This document shows, piece after piece, positions 46,568 to 56,625 of a stretch of DNA of 62,663 nucleotides. The stretch spans positions 2,585,661-2,648,323 of the forward strand of contig NZ_QXHD01000004.1 in the NCBI RefSeq assembly GCF_011009555.1, in the 5' to 3' direction. Below the pieces are notes generated by a model. The model ran no database searches. It saw nothing but the letters and a program-made list of their open reading frames with translations, and was not told the DNA's origin. The position numbers and the translations under genes were made by a program. Each line of letters starts with the position of its first letter. Position 1 is the stretch's first letter. Source of the stretch: Adonisia turfae CCMR0081 (lineage in GTDB: Bacteria; Cyanobacteriota; Cyanobacteriia; Phormidesmidales; Phormidesmidaceae).

Positions 46568-48496
46568 GTGAACAATAAAAAGAAACGCCTGCTGTTAAAG
46601 TTAATTACACCATTATCATTATTGTCAGCAGCCACTGTACTGATAATTTCAGTTAGCACATACTTTTCAGCACGAGAGACTATTAAACAGTCATTGTTTG
46701 ATCGGCTCAGCGTCGCTGCCACCCTTAAAGAAGAAGAAATCGTGCAGTGGTTTAAAGTTCAGCGTAGCGATATCTTACTCTTAGCCCGTTTGCCAGAGGT
46801 CAAGACACAGACCAAAGCGCTTGCTAATGATGATTCTAGGCAGGACGCTTATGACAAACTTTCCTTATATTTAAAGGATATTATTTCAGCCAAGACCAAT
46901 CTAGCTGAAGTTTCCATTCTCACCGAGGGTGGAATTGTTTTATTTTCAACTAATAAAGCATTAGAGAAAACATATCAGCCCTTGGGGGCCACCACCACCT
47001 ACTTTTCCAATGCTACAGACAAGATTGTCCCAACGTTGTACATATCCCCCGTTACCGGGGCAACGGCTATTACCTTTGCCACACCTATTTTAGACAGTAG
47101 TAAAAATCGCGTTGGTGTGCTTTCGGTCACCTTAGATTTGCAGGATGTTGATTCACTGATTCGAGATCGCACAGGACTAGGGGAAAGCGGAACCACTTAT
47201 CTTGTCGGACAATTAGAACGCAGAAACACATTCATCGCATCAGGCAAAGACAATGGGGCACCGGACAATTTAACCAGCTTTGCGATCGATGCAGCCACTG
47301 CTGGTCAGCGTGGTTCGGGTCTTTATCAAAACTACGCGGGCCAACCCGTCATCGGCGTCTATCGTTGGCTAGATGGTCAAAGTTTGGCGCTGATTGCTGA
47401 AATCAATCAGACAGAGGCCTTTGCCCCTGCCCGTGGCCTGGCCAGAAATATTCTGCTGATCGGATCTGTGGCAACGGGCTTACTGTTGTCGGGTATTTAT
47501 TTACTATCGCGTCGTATTACTAAGCCGATTGCGGCTATTACAGCAGCGGCCACTCAGCTGGAAAAGGGAGAGCTAGAGCAGTCGATTCCCATTGTTAGCG
47601 ATGATGAAATCGGCTTTCTTGCCCATACATTTAATCGGATGGCGTCGCAACTGCAGGAGTCGATAGCGGCCCTAGAAACTAATAATCAAGCACTAGAATC
47701 TCGGGTCAAAGAGCGTACGGCTGAATTAGTCGAAGCCAAGGAAGCGGCTGAATCAGCAACCAGGACAAAAAGTACGTTTTTAGCCAATATGAGCCATGAG
47801 CTGCGCACACCGCTCAATAGCATCATTGGTTACAGTGAGATTCTGCAAGAAGAAGCTGAGATCAATGGTGATGAGAGTATGGTCCCTGACCTTCGCAAAA
47901 TTCAGGGTTCTAGTAAGCATCTATTAAATCTGATCAACAGCATTTTGGATTTATCCAAAATTGAAGCTGGCCGCATGGAACTTCATTTAGAACCTGTCCA
48001 TATTGCTGAGCTGATACGGGATGTCATGGACACAATTCATCCAGTCGCTGATGCTAAACGCAACAAGGTCGTGATCGAGAATCTAAGTGAAGTCGAGTCC
48101 GTGGAAAGCGATGCTGACAAGCTACGTCAGTGTTTGCTCAACCTCCTTAGCAACGCTAATAAGTTTACTGAAAACGGTCAGCTGACTCTAACGGTTAAGA
48201 CCATCCATTATCAAACAGAAGACTATCTTGAATTGACCGTTGCCGATACGGGGATTGGCATGGAAAAAGATCAGCTGGACAAAATCTTTGAGGCGTTTAC
48301 CCAAGCAGATCTGTCCTCTACTCGACGGTATGGTGGCACCGGCTTAGGCCTCACCATCACCCGCGAATTTGTGCGCATGTTAAACGGTACAATTTCAGCT
48401 CAAAGTGAAGTGGACAAAGGCTCCACCTTTATTATTCTGTTACCCCAGGTTGTCTCCAGTGTTCAGACTGAGTTGGCAGCTGTGACTACGGCTTAA
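46568..48496 (+). CDS. Membrane sensor histidine kinase, paralog of the kinase at 42244
   Basis: A 642-residue kinase with GTG start. Layout matches the first kinase along its whole length: membrane helix, dCache-like periplasmic domain (GVLSVTLDLQDVDSLI), second helix, HAMP, coiled coil, HisKA (NMSHELRTPLNSIIGYSE) and ATPase. Unlike its paralog it keeps the standard STRRYGGTGLGL region. It starts 58 bases after the solute-binding protein and is probably co-transcribed. The 3' end overlaps the convergent glycosyltransferase gene by 11 bases. No response regulator is adjacent. Confidence 0.93.
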   Translation: MNNKKKRLLLKLITPLSLLSAATVLIISVSTYFSARETIKQSLFDRLSVAATLKEEEIVQWFKVQRSDILLLARLPEVKTQTKALANDDSRQDAYDKLSLYLKDIISAKTNLAEVSILTEGGIVLFSTNKALEKTYQPLGATTTYFSNATDKIVPTLYISPVTGATAITFATPILDSSKNRVGVLSVTLDLQDVDSLIRDRTGLGESGTTYLVGQLERRNTFIASGKDNGAPDNLTSFAIDAATAGQRGSGLYQNYAGQPVIGVYRWLDGQSLALIAEINQTEAFAPARGLARNILLIGSVATGLLLSGIYLLSRRITKPIAAITAAATQLEKGELEQSIPIVSDDEIGFLAHTFNRMASQLQESIAALETNNQALESRVKERTAELVEAKEAAESATRTKSTFLANMSHELRTPLNSIIGYSEILQEEAEINGDESMVPDLRKIQGSSKHLLNLINSILDLSKIEAGRMELHLEPVHIAELIRDVMDTIHPVADAKRNKVVIENLSEVESVESDADKLRQCLLNLLSNANKFTENGQLTLTVKTIHYQTEDYLELTVADTGIGMEKDQLDKIFEAFTQADLSSTRRYGGTGLGLTITREFVRMLNGTISAQSEVDKGSTFIILLPQVVSSVQTELAAVTTA

Positions 48497-49775
48497 GGGT
48501 AATCTTCTTGGGCCGCAGTGTCGAGGACATGGATGTAGTAGCCGTCATTTTATCAACGACGCTATCGAGTAAGGTCTCATACCCCTCAAGGGATTGTTCA
48601 AAGGAGTAGTTTGCGATCGCATACCCCCGTCCTCGTTTACCCAACTGTTCGATCCGCTCAGGGTCATGGTATAGATCTTGAATCGCCTTAGCTAAGGCTT
48701 TTGGCTTCTCAGGCTCTACGACCAAACCACCACCGCTATCTCTCACAGCTTGGGCAGCGGCCCCGCCATCAGGCACAGACGCCACAATGGGTCGACCACT
48801 GGCCAACAGCACCATCGTTTTGGATGGCATATTAAACCCGACCACGCTGGCTTTCTGCATAATTAGCGACACATCTGCCGCTGCCAACATTGTTGGTAGT
48901 TCAGCCCGAGGCGCGAAGGGTAGCAACGTCACATTGTTAACCCCCAGCTCTTTACGCAGGTTTCTCAAATCACCAAGCTGACGCTCTTCGCCCACAATGA
49001 CAAATTCAATATTTTGAAAATGCTGTAGTGCTTCTGCTGCATGAATAATCGTTCTAACCCCCTGGGTACGAGCAATATTACCGGAGTAGAGAACAATAAA
49101 CTTATCTTGTAATCCATACTTTTGCCGAAACTGATTATCATATTTCGGTAAAGGACGAATAAAGTTAGTATCAACCCAGTTGCAGATGCGCTTAATCTTA
49201 CTGACAGGTACACCTTTACTGACCAAATTTTTCGAGAAACTATCAGTAATTACAGCAACGCGAGTCGCACTGGCGTAGGCAAACTTCTCTAATACTTCAA
49301 AAATCCGGATAGCCAGTTGATTACTAATCAGCCCTGTCCTAACAGCCGCCTCTGGCAAAATATCCTGGAGGCTAAGCACTGTCGGACACCCATAGATAAG
49401 TTTTAATACCGCTACGGGGATACAGGCTGGCAACGACGGACTAGTCGACAAAATAACGTCTGGCCGCCACCCTTTGAGGGCCTGTAAAAAACTTAATAGC
49501 GAAAAACTGCCGTCTAGCAGTACACGAGTGACAACACCGGGGTTGGGATGAATAGCAACATAGCAACGCTGAATCTTAACACCGTTGCGCTCCTCTTCAC
49601 AGAAAAGTTGACCACGATACTGGGGATAAATCTTACGCTGGGGGTAGTTAGGCATAGCCGTAACCACCCGCACCTCATGCCCTTTGGTAACTAATCCTTC
49701 TGCCAACTCGGTCATTAAGGGGGCAATACCGATGGGCTCGGGGTGATAATTGTAAGAATATATGAGTATACGCAT
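48486..49775 (-). CDS. Glycosyltransferase family 4 (WcaI-like)
   Basis: A 429-residue GT-B glycosyltransferase. The start at 49775 gives the standard opening MRILIYSYNYHPEPIGIAP; an upstream in-frame start (49889) would add a hydrophobic helix that the family does not normally have, though a membrane anchor cannot be excluded. The N-domain has GHEVRVVTAMPNYPQ and the C-domain the sugar-nucleotide site with VLYSGNIARTQG and GFNMPSKTMVLLASGRPIVAS. It probably builds exopolysaccharide or glycolipid on the cytoplasmic face. Confidence 0.92.
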   Translation of the reverse strand: MRILIYSYNYHPEPIGIAPLMTELAEGLVTKGHEVRVVTAMPNYPQRKIYPQYRGQLFCEEERNGVKIQRCYVAIHPNPGVVTRVLLDGSFSLLSFLQALKGWRPDVILSTSPSLPACIPVAVLKLIYGCPTVLSLQDILPEAAVRTGLISNQLAIRIFEVLEKFAYASATRVAVITDSFSKNLVSKGVPVSKIKRICNWVDTNFIRPLPKYDNQFRQKYGLQDKFIVLYSGNIARTQGVRTIIHAAEALQHFQNIEFVIVGEERQLGDLRNLRKELGVNNVTLLPFAPRAELPTMLAAADVSLIMQKASVVGFNMPSKTMVLLASGRPIVASVPDGGAAAQAVRDSGGGLVVEPEKPKALAKAIQDLYHDPERIEQLGKRGRGYAIANYSFEQSLEGYETLLDSVVDKMTATTSMSSTLRPKKITLKP

Positions 49776-49889
49776 GGAAATCGCTCTGACTACTGATGTC
49801 GTGGTCAACAGATAAGCAACAAGCGCAAGCAGGGCTAGAAAGCTAAGAAGACCAACTTTTGAGGCTATAGAAATACGTCTAGGCTTCAA

Positions 49890-50675
49890 TAATACGGTCC
49901 TACATTATGCCCAGTATGTCTTTCGCAAATGTGCCAAGTTACATGGCACTTTTCTGAAGATATGAACAAGTAACCAAAGGGTTCCCTTAACAGCTTTCAG
50001 AAAGGATAAACACACTACCTGGGGCAACACCTGTCATTGAGGACATTAAGTTTTGGCCGCGATCTGTTTAAAGAAAAACATCCTTAAACAAAGGCTAACT
50101 TGGTCTTAAAACAAATGTAGTAACCAGGCTGCAATGCACTAGAGTTTTTGAAGTTTATGTAAAAAGAGCAGCTTTAAAGTTCGCAATTGAAGGATCAATC
50201 ACCTAAAAGAAACTGACTACTTTACTACTACATTCATCAAACTCACTCAAAACAACTTATACAGATCAAAAACACTGACCAAAAAGTGAAACTGTTAATT
50301 TGGACAAGCGACTCAACTACCCCGTAGCGGTCAGTATGGTGTCCTAACCGTTACCTCTTTATTCTTCAGGAAACTCTTCTGGCTAGATAGCTCATCCTCA
50401 GACTTTCTCATGTGGCACAGCTACGCCAGAGCAACGACCACCATTATGGTAGGACCTTCAAGGTCTTAGATAAAAGGTTTGACGTAATCTTTATAGTATC
50501 CAAGTGAAAGTCCATAGCCAAAGTGGCAATTCTTTACATGATTATACGGATACTACAGGATCAATCAACCCAGCTGAATGATATAACAACTTTCCTTGAT
50601 TGAAACATGTAAGCAAGGAGATTACGTCTGTAAAAATACAGACAACTTTTCAATTTTTTCTAAAATTTTAATGAA
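49890..50675. other. Intergenic stretch with no recognisable content
   Basis: About 790 bases between the glycosyltransferase promoter side and the DUF3318 gene. AT-rich, with no convincing frame, tRNA or long inverted repeat seen. Confidence 0.5.
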
Positions 50676-51323
50676 CTAGTAGGCTCGAGAAGCATCACGA
50701 TCAGCTCGAATTCGATCCTTAGCTCGATTAGCACTGCGCTTTAATGCTTCTAACCGCTTCACATAGCGATCGCGCTGCTTTTTCTTGGGTGTCTGCTCAA
50801 TTAGAGTTTTCAAAGCACTGCCCAAACTCTTGTAGGCATTGGGTAGGGAATAGCCAAAACGAGTGGCTAAAGCAATGGCTTTTTCGTCCGCGTCCATGGC
50901 TTCTTTAAGGGTCTTTTCTGCGTTATTGCGCTTGTATAAACGCCAGCCAGAAATACCACACAGCCCTAAAGCCAACATCAGCAAGAGGCCATCTTGAACC
51001 CACAGCTCCCCGACAGCACCCCCAAGACCAATAGCTAAAGCAGCCATCTCCCAACCGTCACGGGGAATTGTATCGTTCTGAACGCGGGCAACTTCGTGCC
51101 AAAACAGTAAATTACGCTGGTCAATGGCCAGCTGTTCCCACTTAGGCAAGTCAATTTGAACTTCGACCTGATCTTTGCCTAGCTCTTCAGAGGTAATCAG
51201 CGGTGGGCCTACATCCATAGCGGGCTCAACCGTAACCCAGCTTTGCAGTTCTGGGGGTAGCAGACTACGTAAACGGCGAAGTTCGCCCATATCTGCTCTG
51301 GAACTGTAGGTGGCGTAAGACAT
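50676..51323 (-). CDS. DUF3318 family protein
   Basis: A 215-residue protein of a family limited mostly to cyanobacteria and plastids. Visible features are ADMGELRRLRSLLPPELQSWV at the start, FWHEVARVQND, and one or two membrane helices around residue 115-130 (LLLMLALGLCGISGWRLY), followed by a basic helical tail. Function is unknown. It lies 34 bases downstream of dus's convergent-side neighbour on the same strand: the dus gene ends at 51358, and this start is at 51323 on the minus strand, so the order is dus then DUF3318. Confidence 0.88.
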   Translation of the reverse strand: MSYATYSSRADMGELRRLRSLLPPELQSWVTVEPAMDVGPPLITSEELGKDQVEVQIDLPKWEQLAIDQRNLLFWHEVARVQNDTIPRDGWEMAALAIGLGGAVGELWVQDGLLLMLALGLCGISGWRLYKRNNAEKTLKEAMDADEKAIALATRFGYSLPNAYKSLGSALKTLIEQTPKKKQRDRYVKRLEALKRSANRAKDRIRADRDASRAY

Positions 51324-51357
51324 GCTGATACTGGCCCGAAAACGCTTCTAAAAATGC

Positions 51358-52458
51358 TTATACTATAGCGGGCTTTAGGAGGCTATGGCGGTAAAGTTCT
51401 GGGGAGATTACCGTAATCGCCTCGTCTAATAAGCCACACCCTTCTTCCACAGACTCGATGCGGCATAGTTGATCCCGCAGTTCAGCGGCCCCATCAAAGC
51501 CCTTAGCGTACCAGGCCATATGTTTACGAGCCTGGCGAATACCGCTTTTACCCTTGTAATCCGCCAGCATCCTCAAGTGTTCCTGGGCGCAACGTAGACG
51601 CTCGATGACTGTGGGCGGCAGGCGACGCTCGCCAGTCTTGAGGAAGTGATCAATTTCCCCGACTAAAAAGGGATAACCTAGGGTGCCACGGGAGCACATA
51701 ACGCCATCGGCCTGGGTTTGCTCTAAACAATCAATTGCCGCATCCACTGAAAAAATATCCCCATTGGCAATCACGGGGATCGCCAAAGCCTGTTTCACTT
51801 TGGCAATCCAACTCCAGTCGGCAGTGCCGTTATAGCCTTGGGAGCGGGTACGACCGTGAAGTGTCAACATTTGCGCCCCAGCTACTTCAAGACGACGGGC
51901 AAAATCCACAGCATTGATGTCGTCTTCAGACCAGCCAATGCGCGTCTTAGCCGTCACCGGTATCGATACGGCAGCGCTAACGGTTTCAATGATGCGGGCG
52001 GCTGTATCAGGGTCCCGCAACAGTGATGAACCACCGCCATTCTTCGTGATTTTGTTAACGGGGCAGCCCATGTTGATATCAACGGTGTCCGCGCCCTGAT
52101 CAGCGGCTTTCTTAGCTGCTTCTGCTAGAAAATCGGGTCTACGGTCAAATAGCTGAATGCTGATGGGCCGTTCACCAGGATCCACCTCCATCACCTTGGG
52201 TAGCTTGCGCATGTGGTGCAGTTCGGCAGCGCTCACCATTTCGGTATACATCATCGACTGTGGAGCGTAGCGGCGCACGAGTCGGCGGAAGACAAGATCG
52301 GTTACCCCAGACAGCGGCGACTGTAAAACCCGACTGTGAACTTCAACAGTGCCAATGTTTAGGGGAGTGGCGAGGCGGGATTTAAGAGCGGGGGACAGGG
52401 AATGGGGAATGGGGTGTGGGGTGTGGGGTGTTTGATGGAGGTTGAGAGCAACTGACAT
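51358..52458 (-). CDS. dus: tRNA-dihydrouridine synthase
   Basis: A flavin enzyme that reduces uridines in tRNA. The TIM-barrel motifs are VLQSPLSGVTDLVFRRL, YTEMVSAAEL, INMGCPVNKITKNGGGSSLL with the catalytic cysteine, and HGRTRSQGYNGTADW. The 366-residue reading starts with a low-complexity stretch (HQTPHTPHPIPHSLSP) that encodes a G-rich intergenic-type repeat, so the true N-terminus may be shorter, but no better start codon lies upstream of the conserved part. It is followed after 34 bases by the DUF3318 gene. Confidence 0.93.
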   Translation of the reverse strand: MSVALNLHQTPHTPHPIPHSLSPALKSRLATPLNIGTVEVHSRVLQSPLSGVTDLVFRRLVRRYAPQSMMYTEMVSAAELHHMRKLPKVMEVDPGERPISIQLFDRRPDFLAEAAKKAADQGADTVDINMGCPVNKITKNGGGSSLLRDPDTAARIIETVSAAVSIPVTAKTRIGWSEDDINAVDFARRLEVAGAQMLTLHGRTRSQGYNGTADWSWIAKVKQALAIPVIANGDIFSVDAAIDCLEQTQADGVMCSRGTLGYPFLVGEIDHFLKTGERRLPPTVIERLRCAQEHLRMLADYKGKSGIRQARKHMAWYAKGFDGAAELRDQLCRIESVEEGCGLLDEAITVISPELYRHSLLKPAIV

Positions 52459-52613
52459 GGGAGGTTGGCTAAACGCCGCAAGGGGTTGAGACTTTCTTAC
52501 ACAGCTTACGCTTCTCTAGGATGCCATTAACTAACCGACCACCCACAATTTAGAACTCCTGTACGATGCCTTTAACTCATAATTCACAACTCACAATTGA
52601 GAACTAACTAAGG

Positions 52614-53498
52614 ATGTTTCAAGGGGAAATTGCGGCGCTGAGTGCGGCGGGGCTGTGGGCATTTGCGACGCTGATGTTCGGCCGATTGGGGAAGCAGCTA
52701 TCGCCCCTGGTGTTGAACCTGATTAAGGGATCAATGGCGATTGGGTTTATCGTGCTCACCCTGGCGGTACGGCAGCAGTTGCTGGCATCGTTGCCGATGG
52801 GGTCAGTGGTACTGCTGTTAATTAGTGGTGTGGTGGGCATTGGACTGGGGGATACGGCTTACTTTGCCACGGTGAATACCTTGGGAGCGCGGCAGGCTTT
52901 ATTACTGGAAATGCTGGCTCCGCCTATGGCTGCTTTGATGTCACTGGTGTTTTTGCAGGAGCAGCTGTCGGCTTTGGCCTGCCTGGGCATGGGGCTGACG
53001 TTGGCAGGCATCATCTGGGTGGTGAGTGAGCGGAGTCCTCAGGTTCAAAGCACCCGCTCAAAAGCGGCCATTACTCGGGGGATCTTGTTGGGGATCATGG
53101 CCGCGCTTGGGCAGTCGATTGGTAGTGTGCTGTCACGGGCGGCGTTGGCCGACACGGCTGTCGATCCGCTATGGAGTAGCTTACTCAGGCTGTCGGCAGG
53201 GTTGGTGTGTATTGGTGGATTATTGCTGTGGCGTCGGCAAGAGCAGGTATTTATGCGTCCATCTGGCCGGTTGTTGGGGGGTGTGGCGATCGCAGCCTTT
53301 TTTGGCACCTATTTAGCCATCTGGCTACAGCAAGTGGCCTTGAAATATTCCCCGGCTGGCATCGCCCAGTCACTGCTGGCAACGAGTCCGATCATGGTGA
53401 TCCCCATGGCTCTGGTCATTGGCGAGCGGGTTACGGTGCGAGCTGTCTGCGGGGCGATCGTGGCGTTGGTTGGTGTGTGGCTATTGTTTAGTCGTTGA
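52614..53498 (+). CDS. DMT/EamA family transporter
   Basis: A 294-residue protein with ten membrane helices in two EamA repeats, the first containing SLVFLQEQLSALACLGMGLTLAGI and the second MALVIGERVTVRAVCGAIVALVGVWLLF. Members export metabolites such as amino acids. The start at 52614 follows a gap without clear regulatory sites. The substrate cannot be deduced. A hairpin follows at 53549. Confidence 0.9.
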   Translation: MFQGEIAALSAAGLWAFATLMFGRLGKQLSPLVLNLIKGSMAIGFIVLTLAVRQQLLASLPMGSVVLLLISGVVGIGLGDTAYFATVNTLGARQALLLEMLAPPMAALMSLVFLQEQLSALACLGMGLTLAGIIWVVSERSPQVQSTRSKAAITRGILLGIMAALGQSIGSVLSRAALADTAVDPLWSSLLRLSAGLVCIGGLLLWRRQEQVFMRPSGRLLGGVAIAAFFGTYLAIWLQQVALKYSPAGIAQSLLATSPIMVIPMALVIGERVTVRAVCGAIVALVGVWLLFSR

Positions 53499-53548
53499 GG
53501 GGAGCGTTACCTAGAGGGACTCTGTTACCGGCAGAGGCGTTACCCCAA

Positions 53549-53569
53549 GGGCTCCCACAAGGGGAGCCC
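53549..53569. terminator. GC-rich hairpin after the EamA transporter gene
   Basis: GGGCTCCC and GGGAGCCC form an eight-base stem around a five-base loop, about 50 bases after the gene. It lacks a T-run; cyanobacterial terminators often do. Confidence 0.55.
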
Positions 53570-53596
53570 CTACCGCCCATAACTCTTTGTTAACCT

Positions 53597-53616
53597 ATAT
53601 GAATCATATTTCATAT
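53597..53616. promoter_or_regulatory. ArsR/SmtB-type operator
   Basis: ATATGAA, six bases, TTCATAT: the TGAA-N6-TTCA layout of SmtB/ArsR sites, 44 bases upstream of the ArsR-family gene. A second TATGAAT copy follows. It probably autoregulates that gene. Confidence 0.7.
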
Positions 53617-53659
53617 GAATCTCAGTTCATTCTAAGCTGCCCCTGTCAATCTCAAGGTT

Positions 53660-53941
53660 ATGGATCAGGTCACGTGCGTCGACAAGCTCAAGATTTTGGC
53701 GGATACCACGCGGTTAGGCGTATTACAGAAATTGCAGTTTGGGCCTCAATCAGTGGGCGCTCTAATGACTGCTTTGGATGTAGAGCAAACGCTTTTATCC
53801 CATCATTTACGTGTATTACGACAGGCTAAGTTTGTAATCGCAGAAAGGAATGGTAAGCAGGTACTCTATCGGCTGTCTCCCGACGTATTGATTGAGCGAA
53901 ATAGCCTAAACCTGGACTGTTGCGTCCTATCGTTTCGGTAA
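53660..53941 (+). CDS. ArsR/SmtB family regulator
   Basis: A 93-residue winged-helix repressor (KILADTTRLGVLQKLQFG, then LSHHLRVLRQAKFVIAERNGKQVLYRLSP). The classical ELCVCDL metal-binding motif in helix 3 is missing; instead there is a cysteine at residue 6 and a CC pair near the C-terminus (LNLDCCVLSFR), which could form another metal or arsenite site. A TGAA-N6-TTCA operator precedes it. It lies 78 bases upstream of pstS, so it may sense a metal(loid) and affect phosphate or arsenate uptake. Confidence 0.85.
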   Translation: MDQVTCVDKLKILADTTRLGVLQKLQFGPQSVGALMTALDVEQTLLSHHLRVLRQAKFVIAERNGKQVLYRLSPDVLIERNSLNLDCCVLSFR

Positions 53942-54019
53942 GGTCTTTGGGGATCATCCTCTAGCAATCATGTTCGACCACAGTGCCCTGAACGTTGTCT
54001 CTTTAAAGGACGTCGGTCT

Positions 54020-54871
54020 ATGGTACAAACGCTTGACTTGAAAAGATTAGGGTTAATTGCCTTAACCTTGGCTGGTTTATCAGCCTGTTCACCACCAACG
54101 GAATCAGCGGATGGTGAACTACAGGGAAAAGTTATTTTGACGGGCTCTAGTACAGTGGCACCCCTCGCCTCAGAGCTAGGCAAACGCTTTGAGCAAGAAC
54201 ATCCCGAAGTACGGGTGGATGTGCAGACAGGGGGTTCCTCACGGGGATTAGCTGATGCCCGCAGCGGTCAGGCGGATATTGGCATGATGTCGCGGGATTT
54301 AGCCGCAGATGAAACGGATGTCACGGCCTATGCGGTGGCCCGCGATGGTGTGGCGATGATTATCCACGCTGATAATCCGGTGACGGAGTTGAGCCCTGAG
54401 CAAGTTATAGATATCTACACCGGTGGCATTACTCAGTGGTCAGCGGTGGACGGGGATGATACACCTGTCAGTGTAGTGAATAAGGCGGAAGGGCGTTCCA
54501 CGTTAGAGGTGTTTCTCAAACACTTTAAGTTAGAAAATAGTGATATCGCCGCCCAGGTCATCATTGGTGACAATGAGCAGGGAATTAAGACGATCACTGG
54601 CAATCCAGATGCCATTGGCTATGTGTCCATTGGCGCAGCGGAAAACAGTATTGCTCGGGGCGCGCCGCTAAAGCTGTTGCCGTTGGAGGGTATCAACCCG
54701 AGTACAGCGTCGGTGCAGGATGGTTCATTTCCCCTGTCGCGTACCCTGAACTTTGTGACCAAGGGTGAGCCAGAAACACTCACGAAAGCATTTATTGATT
54801 TTGCCCAGTCCCCTGAAGTCCACGACATTGTGGAGCAACAGAACTTTGTACCCATTGATTTCTCCCAGTAA
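54020..54871 (+). CDS. pstS: Phosphate-binding lipoprotein PstS
   Basis: A 283-residue phosphate-binding protein. The signal ends in a lipobox (LAGLSAC at about residue 18-24). The phosphate site shows TGSSTVAPLASELG, QTGGSSRGLADARSGQADIGMMSRD and later the GNPDAIGYVSIGA segment. It starts a pst run with pstC 19 bases further. No Pho box could be identified upstream; the operator of the ArsR gene is the nearest site. Confidence 0.92.
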   Translation: MVQTLDLKRLGLIALTLAGLSACSPPTESADGELQGKVILTGSSTVAPLASELGKRFEQEHPEVRVDVQTGGSSRGLADARSGQADIGMMSRDLAADETDVTAYAVARDGVAMIIHADNPVTELSPEQVIDIYTGGITQWSAVDGDDTPVSVVNKAEGRSTLEVFLKHFKLENSDIAAQVIIGDNEQGIKTITGNPDAIGYVSIGAAENSIARGAPLKLLPLEGINPSTASVQDGSFPLSRTLNFVTKGEPETLTKAFIDFAQSPEVHDIVEQQNFVPIDFSQ

Positions 54872-54890
54872 AGGTAATTTATCGCATCAG

Positions 54891-55778
54891 GTGGACTCAT
54901 CTGCGTCTCTTAGACGGGCTAAGCGCCATGATTGGCTGTTGCTAAATGGCCTCCGGTTATTGGCAGGGATCACCGCAGCCATCGGCGTATTGATTACGGT
55001 GTTTGTCCTCAAGGAATCGCTACCTGCTTTGCAGTCTATCGGCATACTGCGATTCTTCGGGGATGAGGCTTGGCATCCGTTGGAGGGACAGTTTAACCTG
55101 GTGCCAATTTTATTGGGAACGGTGTTAATAGCGTTGGGCGGGATTGCGATCGCAACTCCCCTCGGTTTGCTCTCAGCTCTGTTCTGTCAGTTTTATGCTC
55201 CCAAACTTCTGGCCTCTATCTATCAGCGACTTTTGGAATTGTTGGCCGGGATTCCCTCCGTGGTCTATGGCTTCTGGGGATTAGTCGTTCTAGTACCCAA
55301 GATTAATCAGATTCATCCACCGGGGCAAAGTTTGTTGGCCGGGATTTTGATCTTGAGTCTGATGATATTGCCGACGGTGGCACTCCTTTCAAAAACCAGT
55401 CTAGGAGATGTGCCTGGCGATTATTTAAAGGGTGCTGAGGCGCTTAGTTTGTCACGGTGGACGATACTCAGCCGGATTGTTTTACCGACTGCGCGTTCCG
55501 GTCTAATCACAGCAATTGTTCTAGCAACAGGCCGTGCTTTGGGAGAAACGATGGCGGTGCTTATGGTCTGCGGTAATGTGGTGCAGATTCCAAATTCTGT
55601 CTTTGCGCCGGTGCGTTCTTTGGCTGCCAACATTGCGTTGGAAATGGCCTATGCGACGATGGATCATCGCTCAGTGCTATTTGTCAGTGGGTTGGTGCTA
55701 TTGGGTCTGGTGGGATTACTGGTGATGATTACATCTGCTCTAGGTGCAGAGGAGCAAGGCAGACGTTATGGTATCTAG
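54891..55778 (+). CDS. pstC: Phosphate ABC permease PstC
   Basis: A 295-residue permease with about six membrane helices. The start is a GTG at 54891, after the pstS stop; an upstream in-frame reading overlaps pstS. Family features are GIPSVVYGFWGLVVLVP, ALGETMAVLMVCGN and LAANIALEMAYA. It pairs with PstA, whose start overlaps its end by 11 bases, which suggests coupled translation. Confidence 0.9.
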   Translation: MDSSASLRRAKRHDWLLLNGLRLLAGITAAIGVLITVFVLKESLPALQSIGILRFFGDEAWHPLEGQFNLVPILLGTVLIALGGIAIATPLGLLSALFCQFYAPKLLASIYQRLLELLAGIPSVVYGFWGLVVLVPKINQIHPPGQSLLAGILILSLMILPTVALLSKTSLGDVPGDYLKGAEALSLSRWTILSRIVLPTARSGLITAIVLATGRALGETMAVLMVCGNVVQIPNSVFAPVRSLAANIALEMAYATMDHRSVLFVSGLVLLGLVGLLVMITSALGAEEQGRRYGI

Positions 55779-56625
55779 AATAGTCTCTCAAGTTAACGCT
55801 ACAAAATGGCTCGATTACTTGTTGACATTGGCGACTTGGGCCACAGCAGCCAGTATTACTGCCGTTTTTCTATGGATTGTGTTATCGATTGTTGGGCAGG
55901 GATTAGGGCAATTATCCCTAGATTTTCTCTTGTCTGAGCCGATGAATGCGGGGCGGGAAGGGGGAATTGCCCCTATCCTGGTGTCTACGCTGTTGATATT
56001 AGGCGTGTGCTTAGCGATTGCGCTGCCTTTAGGCTTAGCCACGGCACTGTTGCTTGCGGAGTTTACGGTGAGTGATAAGCGGTTGGGGATGTGGGTACGG
56101 CGTAGTCTGGATTTTTTGGCTGGGGTGCCGTCGATTGTATTTGGGTTATTTGGCAGTGTGTTTTTCTCTAAGGTGTTGGGGTTGGGGTTTTCGATTCTCT
56201 CTGGAGGGTTGACTCTGGCTTGTATGGTGTTACCGTTGCTGATTCGGGCGACGGAGGAGGGGTTGCGATCGCAACCTGCCAGTTACCGACAAGGGGCTGC
56301 TGCTCTGGGTCTTTCTAAAACCACTACATTATTCAAGATTCTCTTGCCTGCTGCGCTACCGGGGCTCATGGTGGGTCTGGTGTTATCGATGGGGCGGGCT
56401 TTGGCGGAAACAGCTGCTTTAATTTTCACAAGCGGTTATGTGGATCGGTTTCCAGAATCGCTGTTGGATTCGGGACGGGCGTTGTCAATTCATATTTTTG
56501 ATTTGTCGATGAATGTGCCGGGTGGGGATGGGAATGCGGCAGCATCGGCGTTGGTGTTATTGGGGATGTTGTTGGGTTTGAATGGGTTGACGGCGTTGAT
56601 TACGTGGCGTTGGTCGGTGAGGTAA
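55768..56625 (+). CDS. pstA: Phosphate ABC permease PstA
   Basis: The second permease subunit, 285 residues from ATG 55768 (an alternative GTG is 24 bases upstream). Helices and the motif EGLRSQPASYRQGAAALGLSKTTTLFKILLPAALPG (coupling helix; given as positions 170-205) and SMGRALAETAAL identify it. It overlaps pstC by 11 bases and precedes pstB by 180 bases. Confidence 0.91.
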   Translation: MVSRIVSQVNATKWLDYLLTLATWATAASITAVFLWIVLSIVGQGLGQLSLDFLLSEPMNAGREGGIAPILVSTLLILGVCLAIALPLGLATALLLAEFTVSDKRLGMWVRRSLDFLAGVPSIVFGLFGSVFFSKVLGLGFSILSGGLTLACMVLPLLIRATEEGLRSQPASYRQGAAALGLSKTTTLFKILLPAALPGLMVGLVLSMGRALAETAALIFTSGYVDRFPESLLDSGRALSIHIFDLSMNVPGGDGNAAASALVLLGMLLGLNGLTALITWRWSVR

